From NCBI GenBank assembly GCA_963772595.1, contig CAVYXZ010000010.1, forward strand, positions 62,001-126,000: a DNA stretch of 64,000 bases, given 5' to 3'. Made by a program: the position numbers and the translations under genes. Within the stretch, counting starts at the first letter, position 1, and every line of letters begins with the position of its first letter. This document shows positions 9,254 through 19,832 of the stretch, one piece after another. This stretch comes from CAVYXZ01 sp963772595 (GTDB lineage: Bacteria > Chloroflexota > Anaerolineae > Aggregatilineales > Phototrophicaceae). Under the pieces are notes generated by a model, which ran no database searches, had not been told where the DNA came from, and saw nothing but the letters and a program-made list of their open reading frames with translations.

Positions 9254-9594
9254 TTCGATTCTCCTGCCGCGCCCACCTTGCAGCGCAGTGTCCGCCGTTC
9301 TTGGCAAATGTGGGCCGCCCTGCCCCATCGCTCGCTGGGTATCCTGCCTGAATAGTCCTGTCTTATACCGTGTGTTTATGCTGCACAGCTCCAGCCAATA
9401 AAGTGAGCATATGCGAATTCATCGCGCAGGTCGCCCTATTCTTTTATTCACCGGTGTCATATGAACGGCTTTCTCCGTTCAAGAATCCGAAACCGCTGGA
9501 TACTGTATCCAATTCACACCCTATCATTGGCTCTGCATGGGCTTCTGCTCTATTTCTTTCGTACACCAGGCCGGAATTCGCTGTTACAAGCAGC

Positions 9595-9833
9595 TGATGA
9601 CAACAATCGCCCACTGAGTCTGCTCATCTGCATCTCTGTATAAGATGAAATCATTATCCACATAAGCGACGATGGCATCGGTCTCCATCACAGCGCGGAT
9701 ACCCCTCAAACTCAAGGCAGCAGGAGCGGGCTGGCATTGCACGGCACCCTCTGGCGACGATAGGCGGCACGCTCAGTCTGAATTCCAAATGGGGACACAC
9801 GTCCAAATCCATATTCCCCGGCCCGAACAACAC
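9595..9833 (+). pseudogene. Remnant of a NarX/LiaS-type sensor histidine kinase (ATPase domain)
   Basis: The gap between the secreted GH32 gene and the amidotransferase has no intact gene, but pieces of a kinase ATP-binding domain appear in successive frames. They include TTIAH then TESAHLHLCIR (N-box region), DEIIIHISDDGIGLHH (G1 box, DDGIGL), SGLALHG (G2-like), ATIGGTLSLNSKWG and GTHVQIHIPRPEQ (end of the domain). At least three frameshifts and a stop separate them, so this is a decayed gene. The upstream stretch 9254-9594 could hold its N-terminal part but I see no recognisable motif there. No partner response regulator is adjacent. Confidence 0.6.
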
Positions 9834-9960
9834 AATGCCAATGACTCCGCAGATTGAAACGACGACCGCTAAAGTCGCGGATTTACCGGTTCGCCTTCGA
9901 AGGCCAGTTCATCACAGCAGCCCATCACAACACCACTGCCGTCATCTACCACATGCTCAA

Positions 9961-10662
9961 TCACGCTGCGAGAAAGGTTGCGATCCACTGTGCGATGGCG
10001 GATTCATCGGTCGGTTCGCTCAGGGTCGGCCTGGCTGCTTCGATAATCTCCGGGCTGATCCGGTCCTCGCGCGCATCGATCAGCGCCGCCGCAAACTCGC
10101 GCGTAAACTCTGGATGTCCCTGAATGCCCAGCATTTGATTGCCGACCGCAAATATCGCAATAGGACAGTGTGCGTTCCCACCCAGAACCTCCGCCAATTC
10201 CGGCAGTTCCACCACCTGGTCCTGATGGCTGTACACCAGCCGGTAGCGGTCCAGGGCCGGTTGCATCCAGTCTCGCGCTTGATAGACGGCGCTGGATTTG
10301 ACGCCGATCCCCCAGCCCTTGCCGGCCCGTTCCACCTTGCCACCCAACGCATGAGCAATCATCTGATGGCCGAAACAGACGCCCACAACCTTGCGCTTTT
10401 CGACATAGAGCTGCTGCACGAAGGTCACCAGTTGATAAATCCAGTCCACATCATCAAAGACGGAATCTCTGGCTCCAGTGATGAGATAGGCGTCGCACTC
10501 CGCTGGAGTACGCGGCCACTCCCCACGAAACACCTCATACGTTCGGAAAATCAAGTCCGGCGCGCAACCGCTCAAGAGGCTCTTAAACGCGACCGGATAA
10601 TCGCCGACAAGATGCTTAAATTGACCGTCTATCTGATCGCATTGCAGCAGCCCAATTTCCAT
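9961..10662 (-). CDS. Class I glutamine amidotransferase-like hydrolase
   Basis: A 233-residue stand-alone class I GATase fold. The nucleophile elbow is VGVCFGHQM (C96) and the His-Glu pair is GHPEF (H183, E185). It lacks a synthetase domain, so it is not GMP or anthranilate synthase. In known amine pathways such proteins (AtdA2/TdnT-like, and functionally PuuD) are paired with glutamine-synthetase-like ligases and handle gamma-glutamyl amides. Here the neighbouring rightward operon encodes two such ligases and an amino-acid-type ABC importer, which favours a role in hydrolysing or transferring a gamma-glutamyl group. It is divergent from the Liv genes and the start has a GAGG ribosome-binding site. 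An alternative is a generic GMP-synthase-domain protein of unknown role. Confidence 0.8.
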   Translation of the reverse strand: MEIGLLQCDQIDGQFKHLVGDYPVAFKSLLSGCAPDLIFRTYEVFRGEWPRTPAECDAYLITGARDSVFDDVDWIYQLVTFVQQLYVEKRKVVGVCFGHQMIAHALGGKVERAGKGWGIGVKSSAVYQARDWMQPALDRYRLVYSHQDQVVELPELAEVLGGNAHCPIAIFAVGNQMLGIQGHPEFTREFAAALIDAREDRISPEIIEAARPTLSEPTDESAIAQWIATFLAA

Positions 10663-10919
10663 ATAATCCTCTTTGAATCCGCACCCGGACGTCCTGGTTT
10701 GCAGTGGATGCTCACGACAGTTTGCGGGCAGTTAAACTGTTATTTTATCTCGAATTCAGCACCTAATCGACACGAATATTGACAGCCCCGGCTGATGGAC
10801 GTAATCATCATGGGTATACATCACAGAGGCTGACATCCGGCGTACATCCAGGGCATTTCTTGACACTACGCCACTGTCTGGTTAATATCCCTTTAATCTT
10901 GGGAACAGGGCGATATACG

Positions 10920-11729
10920 ATGAACTCGACGCAGATGCATTTGCTTGATGTTTCCCAACTCAGCAAAACGTTTCGGGGATTGCGGGCCTTACAAGACGTT
11001 GACCTGGAAGTCAGCGAAAATGAAATCCTGGGCATCATTGGCCCCAATGGCGCTGGCAAGACCACGCTGTTTAACTGTTTGACAGGGCATCTCTCCCCCA
11101 CCAAAGGCAGAATCATTTTTCAGGGTGAGGACATTTCCCGGACCAATATGGCCCATACGGCCCGTTTGGGCATTGCCCGCACCTTCCAGAACATCCGCCT
11201 TTTTGGGGCGCTTTCAGTCCTGGATAACGTTCGGATCGCGCAGCAGCTTCGCGTTCAGTTTGGCGCTGTGGAATTTCTGTTCGGCCTGGACTCGTTTCGC
11301 CGCAAAGAACGCGACCTGACCGAGCAAGCCCTTGCTCATCTGGACCTCTTCGGGCTGGCCGATTACGCTCAGCAGCAGGCCGCCAATCTCCCCTACGGGA
11401 TGCAGCGCCGCCTGGAAATCGTCCGGGCGCTGGCAACATCCCCCAGGCTCCTGCTTCTGGACGAACCTGCCGCCGGTATGAACGTCAGTGAAACCGATGC
11501 CCTGCACCACTTGATTCTGGAGGTCAAGCAGCGCTTTAGTCTGGCAATCATCCTGGTAGAGCATGATATGCGTCTGGTGATGAATATCTGCGACCGGATC
11601 ACGGTGCTGAACTACGGGCGCGTCCTGGCAACGGGCATCCCCGAAGCAATCCGCCGGAATCCAGAAGTCATTGAATCCTATCTGGGTAAAGCCCACGAAG
11701 CTAGCGCATCGCCGACAGGGTCAGGGTGA
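10920..11729 (+). CDS. livG: Branched-chain amino acid type ABC transporter ATPase
   Basis: First ATPase of a Liv/HAAT importer. It contains Walker A (GPNGAGKTTLF), a degenerate signature region (LPYGMQRRLEIVRAL), Walker B (LLLLDEPAAG) and the switch His (VEHDMRL). The longer LivG-type insert after Walker B and the NVSETDALHHLI segment separate it from LivF. The frame is open further upstream, but the ATG at 10920 follows GGGAACAGGG and begins just before the conserved LLDVSQLSKTF; an ATG at 10935 is also possible. A TTGACA hexamer at 10779-10784 may be the -35 box of the operon promoter. It overlaps nothing and is followed after 7 bp by the second ATPase. Confidence 0.93.
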   Translation: MNSTQMHLLDVSQLSKTFRGLRALQDVDLEVSENEILGIIGPNGAGKTTLFNCLTGHLSPTKGRIIFQGEDISRTNMAHTARLGIARTFQNIRLFGALSVLDNVRIAQQLRVQFGAVEFLFGLDSFRRKERDLTEQALAHLDLFGLADYAQQQAANLPYGMQRRLEIVRALATSPRLLLLDEPAAGMNVSETDALHHLILEVKQRFSLAIILVEHDMRLVMNICDRITVLNYGRVLATGIPEAIRRNPEVIESYLGKAHEASASPTGSG

Positions 11730-11736
11730 AAGAACG

Positions 11737-12447
11737 ATGCTTCAGCTTGATGGCGTGGATGTCTACTATGGCAAGATACAGACCCTCAAAGGGGTCTCCC
11801 TCACCGTCAACGATGGTGAACTGGTCACGCTAATCGGCTCGAACGGCGCAGGTAAATCCACTACATTGAGGACCATTTCCGGTCTGCTGCGGCCCCGTCA
11901 GGGTACGGTAATGTACAACGGCAAGCGCATCGACCATCTACCGCCGCATGAAATTGTGCGCTCAGGAATCGTCCACTGCCCGGAAGGCCGACGCCTGTTT
12001 GGCTATCTCTCGGTGAGTGATAACCTGCGCCTCGGCGCGGTCTCTCAGACGGATCGCGCTGCAATCGAACGAACCCGGCGCGAAGTGTATGAATTGTTCC
12101 CCATTCTGGAAGAACGCAGCAAACAGGCCGCCAGCACCTTATCCGGCGGTGAGCAACAAATGCTCGCTATTGGTCGCGCCATGATGGCCCAGCCGAAACT
12201 GCTGATGCTGGATGAACCTTCCTTAGGACTGGCCCCCCTGCTCGTCGAGTCGGTCTTCAATATCATTCGCACGATCAAGGCGCAGGGCATCACCATCTTG
12301 CTGGTAGAACAGAATGCCTGGCAGGCTCTGGACGTCGCGGATCGTGGTTATGTGATGGAAACTGGCAGAATCATCCTGACGGATTCCGCTCCCAAATTGC
12401 AGGCGAATCCCCAGGTTGAACAGGCGTATCTCGGAGGAGCCGTATGA
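11737..12447 (+). CDS. livF: Branched-chain amino acid type ABC transporter ATPase
   Basis: Second ATPase of the Liv-type importer, 236 residues. It has Walker A GSNGAGKSTTL, signature LSGGEQQML, Walker B LLMLDEPSLGLAP and a switch His replaced by Gln (LLVEQNA), which is normal for LivF. The C-terminal VEQAYLGG is also typical. The ATG at 11737 gives the standard MLQLDGVDVYYG start. Its TGA overlaps the ATG of the next gene (ATGA at 12444-12447), indicating translational coupling with the permease. Confidence 0.94.
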   Translation: MLQLDGVDVYYGKIQTLKGVSLTVNDGELVTLIGSNGAGKSTTLRTISGLLRPRQGTVMYNGKRIDHLPPHEIVRSGIVHCPEGRRLFGYLSVSDNLRLGAVSQTDRAAIERTRREVYELFPILEERSKQAASTLSGGEQQMLAIGRAMMAQPKLLMLDEPSLGLAPLLVESVFNIIRTIKAQGITILLVEQNAWQALDVADRGYVMETGRIILTDSAPKLQANPQVEQAYLGGAV

Positions 12448-13424
12448 GTCTGCCAATGTATGTGATGCAGCAGATTATTAATGCGCTGAGTGCGGGCAGT
12501 CTCTATGCCTTGATGGCGGTGGGTCTGGCGATGGTCTTTGGCATCCTGCGGCTCATCAACTTTGCGCACGGCGACATGATGATGATTGCCGCGTATATCG
12601 CGGCCTTTGCCTTGATCGGTGGTATTCCCTTGCCGATAGCGCTCATCATGATGGTCGTCGGTACTGTCATCATTGCCATTCTAATGGAGCGCATCGCCTA
12701 CCGGCCCATTCGCGGCGCACCGGTCGTTGCTGCCCTGTTGACCTCTTTCGCAGTCGGGCAAATTCTCGAAAACAGTGTGCTGCTGACCTCGCGTTTCGCG
12801 CAGCAGCCCATTCAGATCGCGTTCCCACCCATTGAGTTCCTGCGCGGGGTCGTCACCGTCGGCGCGCTCACCATCCCAAAGGTCAACCTGTTTAGCCTGG
12901 TACTGGGCCTGGTGCTGCTGCTGCTGCTGAGTCTCTTCGTCACGCGCACAACGCTGGGGCTTTCGATGCGGGCGGCTGCCGAGGACATTCAGGCGGCCCA
13001 GTTGATGGGCATCAACACCAATCGAGTGATTACCACCGCCTTCGTGATCGGCGCGATCCTGGCGAGCGTGGCGGGACTGCTGTATGCGGTCCAGTCCGGC
13101 ACGATCAACCCGGACATGGGCTTCACGCCAGTGCTGAAAGCCTTTATTGCCGCAGTGATCGGCGGTTTTGGCAGCATCTCCGGGGCGGTGATCGGCGGCT
13201 ACGCGCTCGGTTTGCTGGAGGTCTTGCTAACGGCGGTGCCCGGCATGGGCGATATTCTGCCCGCTGCAACCACATCACCAGCGGTAATCACCTTCTTCAA
13301 GACCTACCTGCCATCGTCATTGACCAGCTACCGGGATGCATTCGTCTTTATCGGGCTGATCCTCCTGCTGTTGGTACGGCCTGGCGGCATTCTGGGCACA
13401 TCCGATCCCGACAATACCCGCTGA
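12444..13424 (+). CDS. livH: Branched-chain amino acid type ABC permease
   Basis: First permease subunit of the Liv-type importer, 326 residues with about eight membrane helices. Family marks are NALSAGSLYALMAVGLAMVF near the N-terminus, the NFAHGDMMM block, the cytoplasmic AAAEDIQAAQLMGIN loop that contacts the ATPases, and VIGGFGSISGAVIGG near the C-terminus. It is coupled to livF through a 4-bp overlap and is followed after 9 bp by livM. The substrate class is amino acids or related compounds such as urea and amides; the downstream genes argue for an amine or amide. Confidence 0.94.
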   Translation: MSLPMYVMQQIINALSAGSLYALMAVGLAMVFGILRLINFAHGDMMMIAAYIAAFALIGGIPLPIALIMMVVGTVIIAILMERIAYRPIRGAPVVAALLTSFAVGQILENSVLLTSRFAQQPIQIAFPPIEFLRGVVTVGALTIPKVNLFSLVLGLVLLLLLSLFVTRTTLGLSMRAAAEDIQAAQLMGINTNRVITTAFVIGAILASVAGLLYAVQSGTINPDMGFTPVLKAFIAAVIGGFGSISGAVIGGYALGLLEVLLTAVPGMGDILPAATTSPAVITFFKTYLPSSLTSYRDAFVFIGLILLLLVRPGGILGTSDPDNTR

Positions 13425-13433
13425 GGCTGAGGC

Positions 13434-14498
13434 ATGACGAGCAGGATACAAAGAAACGGTTTCCTGATTACCCTGGTGGTGACTGCGGCGCTGCTGGTAA
13501 GTTTGCAATCGTCTGGCAGCAAGTTCTGGCAGAGCATCATCATCAACCTGGGGATTTACGTCATCCTGGTGGTCAGCCTGAACCTCTCTAATGGATTCAC
13601 CGGGGTGTTCTCGCTGGGGCATATCGGCTTCATGGCCCTGGGTGCCTATATTTCCGCCATTCTCACCCTGCCGCTGGCGAAGAAAGCTTCTTACCTGCGC
13701 GATTTGCCAGACTGGCTCAGCACGGTGCATCTGGATACGATGATCGGCCCCTTCCCGCTTGGCTTCCTGCTCGCCACTCTGATCGCCGGAGTCCTGGTGA
13801 TGCTGGTCGCCATCCTGGTGGGTCTGGTGCTCATGCGCCTGTCCGGCCACTTTGTTGCCGTTGCCACACTGGGCTTTCTGGTCATCGTGCGCATCGTGCT
13901 GGTGAATGCCGACGAGTTCACGCGCGGCTCGCGCACATTTTCCAACGTCACGCAGTACACTGATCTGTGGTGGGTCTTTGTCTGGGCGGTGATTGCCCTG
14001 TATGTGGTATGGCGGCTGAAGTTCTCGGCTTTTGGCCGCGCCATGTTCGCCCAGCGCGAAGACACTGTCGCCGCGCAATCTGTGGGCATCGTGATTATGC
14101 GCCCGCGTCTGCTGGCCTTCGCCGTGAGCGCCTTCTTTACCGCCGTCGCCGGGTCGCTGTGGGCCCATTACCTGACGTCGTTCTCCCCCAAAGCCTTTTA
14201 CTTCGACCTCACCTTCCGTGTGATTACCATGCTGGTGATCGGCGGCATGGGGTCGGTCACCGGGTCGGTCATCGGTCCCGTATTGATTACGGCCATTGCC
14301 GAAACTCTGCGCCGCATCGAGGATGCTACGCTCTTATATGGTATGAGCCAGATCGTCCTGGCGGTGCTGTTCATTGCGATCATCGTCTTCCGTCCCGGCG
14401 GCCTTATGGGCGAACGGGAAATCAACTTCGCTGGCATCTGGCAGCGATTCCGACCAGCCAATGCAGGAGGAAAGGAGAGCCAATCGCAGAATGTTTAA
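13434..14498 (+). CDS. livM: Branched-chain amino acid type ABC permease
   Basis: Second permease subunit, 354 residues. Conserved parts are NLSNGFTGVFSLGHIGFMAL, the ATPase-contact loop AMFAQREDTVAAQSVGI, and the VIGGMGSVTGSVIGP block near the C-terminus. About ten hydrophobic segments are visible. It lies between livH and the binding protein and has no frame problems. With livG, livF and livH it forms a complete membrane complex. Confidence 0.93.
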   Translation: MTSRIQRNGFLITLVVTAALLVSLQSSGSKFWQSIIINLGIYVILVVSLNLSNGFTGVFSLGHIGFMALGAYISAILTLPLAKKASYLRDLPDWLSTVHLDTMIGPFPLGFLLATLIAGVLVMLVAILVGLVLMRLSGHFVAVATLGFLVIVRIVLVNADEFTRGSRTFSNVTQYTDLWWVFVWAVIALYVVWRLKFSAFGRAMFAQREDTVAAQSVGIVIMRPRLLAFAVSAFFTAVAGSLWAHYLTSFSPKAFYFDLTFRVITMLVIGGMGSVTGSVIGPVLITAIAETLRRIEDATLLYGMSQIVLAVLFIAIIVFRPGGLMGEREINFAGIWQRFRPANAGGKESQSQNV

Positions 14499-14552
14499 CA
14501 GCCGGTGTCATCACACGATTAGGTCATATACGATACTCAAGGAGAGCGAGAG

Positions 14553-15749
14553 ATGAAGAAACGAACGTTGATTGTGTCTGTCCTTCTGCTGGTAGCCGCC
14601 ATGATGCTTTCCAGCGTCAGCCTCCTGTCGGCCCAGGACGAAACGATTAAGATTGGCCTGGGCTTCGACCTGACAGGGGCGGAATCCTCACTGGATCTGC
14701 CCGCATCCAACGGAGCGCTGCTGGCAGTGGATGAGATCAACGCTGCTGGCGGCATCATGGGCAAGATGATCGAACCTATCTCACATGACAGCCGCTATGA
14801 AATGGATGTCACGGCGCAGATCGCGCACCAGTTTGTTGAGGAAGACGGTGTGGTCGCGGTGGTCGGCTTCACCGATTCCGACTCGGTGCTGGCGGCTGGC
14901 CCGATTGTCCAGGCTGCGGGTATCCCCTTCATTACTGCTGGGGCCACCTCACCGCTGCTGCCCGAACAGGTCGGTGATCTCTTCTTCATGGCCTGCTTTG
15001 GCGATAACGTCCAGGCCGCTGCGGCTGCTGAATATGCTTTCGAGCAATATGGCGACACCGCCTACCTGCTGACGGACGAAGGCGTGGAATACACCACCCT
15101 GCTGGCCGAATACTTCAAGGCGCGTTTCGAAGAACTGGGCGGCACCATTGTGCTGGAAGATAAATATGCCGATGACGCCACCGATTTCTCGGCGCAAATC
15201 ACCAAGCTGCGCGCGCTGGCCGAACAGCCTGCCTTCTACTTCATCTCCGCCATGCCCTACAATGTCGGGCCGGTGGTGCTGCAAATGCGGCAGGCCGGGC
15301 TGGATGGCCCCATCGTCGGCGGTGACGGCTACGACACCCCGGACATCGTCAGCGTTGCCGGGGACGCCAGCAACAACGTCCTGTTTACCACGCACGCGCT
15401 GATGGACCCCGAACTGGGCACCGATGGCATCAAGGCCTTCATGACGGCCTACGAAGACGCCTACGGTCACCCGGTCGAGAACGCCTTTGCGGCCCTGGGC
15501 TACGACGCGGTATATTTGCTGGCTGATGCGATTGAGCGCGCCGGTTCGACCGATGCGACGGCCATTCAGGAAGCGCTGCTGGCAACCGAAGACTTCCCCG
15601 GCATCACCGGGTCAATCACCTTCGGCGATGACCAGCACATCCCGCAGAAGGGCGTGACGATCATCGAAATCGCCGATCAAAAGTTCACCCTGGCGGCAGA
15701 AGTAGTGCCTGAAATCGGTGCCACCGGCCAACCCGGAATAAAGCTGTAG
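14553..15749 (+). CDS. livK: Liv-type ABC transporter substrate-binding protein
   Basis: Extracytoplasmic receptor for the importer, 398 residues. A Sec signal (MKKRTLIVSVLLLVAAMML, cleavage near LSAQ-DE) is followed by the type I periplasmic fold: IKIGLGFDLTG, then a long-chain EINAAGGIMGKMIE strand typical of Leu/Ile/Val and amide receptors. No lipobox cysteine is visible. The ribosome-binding site is AAGGAGAGCGAG. A stem-loop follows the stop, so mRNA for this gene may be more abundant than for the enzymes downstream. The ligand is unknown; the enzymes encoded next suggest an amino-group compound. Confidence 0.92.
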   Translation: MKKRTLIVSVLLLVAAMMLSSVSLLSAQDETIKIGLGFDLTGAESSLDLPASNGALLAVDEINAAGGIMGKMIEPISHDSRYEMDVTAQIAHQFVEEDGVVAVVGFTDSDSVLAAGPIVQAAGIPFITAGATSPLLPEQVGDLFFMACFGDNVQAAAAAEYAFEQYGDTAYLLTDEGVEYTTLLAEYFKARFEELGGTIVLEDKYADDATDFSAQITKLRALAEQPAFYFISAMPYNVGPVVLQMRQAGLDGPIVGGDGYDTPDIVSVAGDASNNVLFTTHALMDPELGTDGIKAFMTAYEDAYGHPVENAFAALGYDAVYLLADAIERAGSTDATAIQEALLATEDFPGITGSITFGDDQHIPQKGVTIIEIADQKFTLAAEVVPEIGATGQPGIKL

Positions 15750-15763
15750 CACTCAGTTTGAAG

Positions 15764-15797
15764 ATGCAGGGGCAATTGTTGCCAGTCGCCCCTGCAT
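15764..15797 (+). terminator. Intercistronic stem-loop after livK
   Basis: A perfect 10-bp stem, ATGCAGGGGC paired with GCCCCTGCAT, with a 14-nt loop. There is no T-run after it, so it is more likely a partial terminator or an mRNA-stabilising hairpin that sets binding-protein levels apart from the downstream ligases. Confidence 0.5.
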
Positions 15798-15820
15798 TGC
15801 CTATCGGATAGAGGAAGCGT

Positions 15821-17212
15821 ATGCCACAACCAGATATGTTTTCCCTGACTGAAGAAACGGTTCAGGCGATCATTGACCAGCTTGAGGCCGCCGACGTGGA
15901 GTTTGTTCGCTTTGAACAGACGGATACGCACGGGATCAGCCGCTCCAAGACAGTGCCCACGCGCCACTTCAAACACTTCGCCACCAGCGGGCTGAACTTT
16001 CTGCTGGGTCACCTGGGCTTCGACGTGCAGGGCGGCGTTGCGCCCGGCACCGGCTATCTCGAAGACCTCGGCTTCCCCGATTCGCGCATTTTCCCGGATC
16101 CGGACACGATGGTCCCGGTCCCCTGGGCGGATCACAGCGCCAGTATTCTCTGCGAGCCGCGCTTTCAGGATGGGCGTCCGGCTATGGCCGCGCCGCGTGC
16201 CATCGCACGGGGTCTGCTCGGTGAACTGGAAGGCATGGGCTACGGTCTGTATTCCGGCTTCGAATACGAGTTTTATCTGGTGGACCGCGAGACGCGCGAG
16301 GCCCCCTTCCCTGGCATCCAGATTTTCGCCACACTGCGCAACAACTTTGATCCCGGCATTGTGAACCAGATCCTGCGCATGATGCCACCTGTCGGCGTGG
16401 ACATTATTACCTCGAATGCGGAATACGGCCCCGGCCAGATGGAGATCAACTTCGCCCCGGCTAGCGGGATCGCGGCAGCAGATCAGGCCTTCCGCTTCAA
16501 GAACGGCGTCAAGGAGATCGCTCAGCAGAACGACTATATGGCCTCCTTCATGACCAAGCCCTACGCCGATCAATCCGCCAGCGGCTGCCATTATCATCAC
16601 AGTCTGGTGGACCTCAAGACGGGTGGTAACGCCTTTTCCAACCTGGATAGTCCCTTCGAATTGAACGACACCGCGCGCTGGTGGCTTGGCGGCCAGATCA
16701 AGCACGCGGCGGCGATCTGCGCGCTGGCTGCGCCGACCATCAACTGCTACAAACGCTACAAGCTGTGGTCCTTCGCGCCGACCAACGCCACCTGGGGGCT
16801 GGAAAACCGCACGGTTGGCGTCCGGGTCAAAGGGCTGAAAGGCGAAGGCGCGCATCTTGAGAATCGCACCCCCGCCGCCGCGTCCAATCCTTATCTGGTG
16901 ATGGCGGCGATTCTGGCGGCAGGCATTGACGGACTGCGCAATCGGATCGAGCCGCCCCCAGCCGTCGAGGCAATTGCTTATGGCCTGGAAGGTGTCGAGA
17001 ACCTGCCTGCCGGTCTGCCGCAGGCGCTTGATGCCCTGGAAGGCGATGCGCCCCTGCGGGATCTTCTGGGCGAGGAGTTCGTCAAGCTGTATCTGGCGGT
17101 CAAGCGGCACGAAATCGACAAGGCGGCCAGCAACGGCGCGGACGCAAACTCCGAAGGCTTCCTCGACCGGGTCGAGCCGTTTGAGGTCGATGAATACTTT
17201 GAGTTTCTCTAG
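15821..17212 (+). CDS. Glutamine-synthetase-like gamma-glutamyl ligase
   Basis: ATP-dependent ligase of the glutamine synthetase I fold, 463 residues. Metal and substrate motifs are visible: FEYEFYL (ExE), NAEYGPGQMEINF (second metal glutamates), CHYHHSL (the HxHxS ATP-site block), NCYKRYK and GLENRTVGVR. The short N-terminal domain and the first helix VEFVRFEQTDTHGISRSK resemble PuuA, IpuC and GlnA-like gamma-glutamylamide synthetases rather than true GlnA. The adenylylation-loop Tyr context of GlnA is not apparent. Likely reaction: glutamate + amine + ATP to gamma-glutamyl amide. It is the first enzyme gene after the importer, and a paralogue follows 55 bp later. The amine is unknown. Confidence 0.85.
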   Translation: MPQPDMFSLTEETVQAIIDQLEAADVEFVRFEQTDTHGISRSKTVPTRHFKHFATSGLNFLLGHLGFDVQGGVAPGTGYLEDLGFPDSRIFPDPDTMVPVPWADHSASILCEPRFQDGRPAMAAPRAIARGLLGELEGMGYGLYSGFEYEFYLVDRETREAPFPGIQIFATLRNNFDPGIVNQILRMMPPVGVDIITSNAEYGPGQMEINFAPASGIAAADQAFRFKNGVKEIAQQNDYMASFMTKPYADQSASGCHYHHSLVDLKTGGNAFSNLDSPFELNDTARWWLGGQIKHAAAICALAAPTINCYKRYKLWSFAPTNATWGLENRTVGVRVKGLKGEGAHLENRTPAAASNPYLVMAAILAAGIDGLRNRIEPPPAVEAIAYGLEGVENLPAGLPQALDALEGDAPLRDLLGEEFVKLYLAVKRHEIDKAASNGADANSEGFLDRVEPFEVDEYFEFL

Positions 17213-17267
17213 TCCGGCGCAGCTTCGACCGGACATCACCTGAAGACATGAAGTCAGGGCAAAGCAT

Positions 17268-18644
<1,377 letters not shown>

Positions 18645-18648
18645 CCCT

Positions 18649-19782
18649 ATGACCACGATTTCGCTTGCCGAGTTTCCCATCATCGACCATCACGCCCACG
18701 CCCTGCAAAAAGGGTCCGTCACCAGCCTTGAGCAGTATCAGGGCTACTTCACCGAAAGCCCGGACCCGGTGATGAAGGCGCGCTACGTCCCAGATACGAT
18801 CATGTGGATGTGGGCGATCCGTGAACTGGCGGGTTACCTGGACTGCGAGCCTACGCCCGAAGCCGTGTTTGCGGCCCGCAACGCCCTGCCCTTGCAGGCA
18901 CTCGCCAACGGCATGTGGCAGGACCAGCACAGTGAGACGCTGCTGATCGACTACGGCTTCCGCAGCGCGGAGAACTATACGCCGGAAGAACTGCGCGAGA
19001 CTTTCAACCAGCGCGTTGAGATGCTGCTGCGCCTGGAGACCTTCGCCCAGGAGTTAATCCTCCAGTATCCCACTTTCAGCCAGATGTTGGATGCCTTTGT
19101 CGCCGGGGTCGAAGGCGCACGCGCCAGCGGTCATGTCGGTCTGAAGAGCATCATCGCCTACCGCACCGGCCTGGACATTGCATGGACGACGCGCGACGAG
19201 GCCACACGCGCCTTCGGGCAGGTGAAAGATCAGGCGGACCGCGAGGGCCATATCCGTCTGGCGTCCAAACCGCTGTGTGATTATCTGGTGCTGGCGGCGC
19301 TGGAGATCGCCAATCGTCAGGAGATGCCGATCCAGTTTCATACCGGCTTTGGCGATACCGACCTCAACATGCTGAAAGCCAATCCCTTCCATCTGCGCAC
19401 GGTGTTGGAAAGCGAGAAGTTCCGCAAGGTGCCCTTTGTGCTGCTGCACGCCGCCTACCCTTACGTGCGCGAACTGGGCTATCTGGCGGCCATGTATCCG
19501 AACGTCTTCATGGATATTTCGCTGGCGATCCCCTTCATCACGACGCAAATCCCGCAGATGATTCGTGAGACCTTGGGGCTGACGCCCATCTCCAAAGTGA
19601 TGTATTCATCCGATGCCTTCAGCATCCCGGAGATTTTCTGGCTGGCGAACCGCTGGGGCCGTGCTGCGCTGGAGCAGGTGCTGGGCGAGATCGTCGATGC
19701 CGGTGCCCTCAGCGAGGCGCAGGCCCAGCGCGCCGGGGAGCAGATTCTCAGCGAAAACGCCCGGCAGCTTTATCAACTCTAG
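18649..19782 (+). CDS. FluG-type amidohydrolase (amidohydrolase 2 family)
   Basis: TIM-barrel metal-dependent hydrolase of 377 residues. The first metal motif is IDHHAHAL, barrel strands carry IQFHTGFGDTD and LLHAAYPYVREL, and the terminal motif is YSSDAFSIPE with its catalytic Asp. This is the pattern of the N-terminal half of fungal FluG, in which an amidohydrolase is fused to a glutamine-synthetase domain. Here the same pair is encoded as neighbouring genes. It would cleave an amide or lactam-type bond linked to the gamma-glutamyl chemistry of the cluster. It is the third enzyme in the run and is followed by a peptidase gene. Confidence 0.82.
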   Translation: MTTISLAEFPIIDHHAHALQKGSVTSLEQYQGYFTESPDPVMKARYVPDTIMWMWAIRELAGYLDCEPTPEAVFAARNALPLQALANGMWQDQHSETLLIDYGFRSAENYTPEELRETFNQRVEMLLRLETFAQELILQYPTFSQMLDAFVAGVEGARASGHVGLKSIIAYRTGLDIAWTTRDEATRAFGQVKDQADREGHIRLASKPLCDYLVLAALEIANRQEMPIQFHTGFGDTDLNMLKANPFHLRTVLESEKFRKVPFVLLHAAYPYVRELGYLAAMYPNVFMDISLAIPFITTQIPQMIRETLGLTPISKVMYSSDAFSIPEIFWLANRWGRAALEQVLGEIVDAGALSEAQAQRAGEQILSENARQLYQL

Positions 19783-19832
19783 GAGTCAGAGCCTCACACG
19801 CCTGAATATTGTTCTTGAAAGCCGATACCACG

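Noticed and set aside
9370..9857. Small plus-strand frames of 60-75 codons after the secreted GH32 gene
   Set aside because: None has a ribosome-binding site or coherent protein; they are frame fragments of the kinase remnant or noise.
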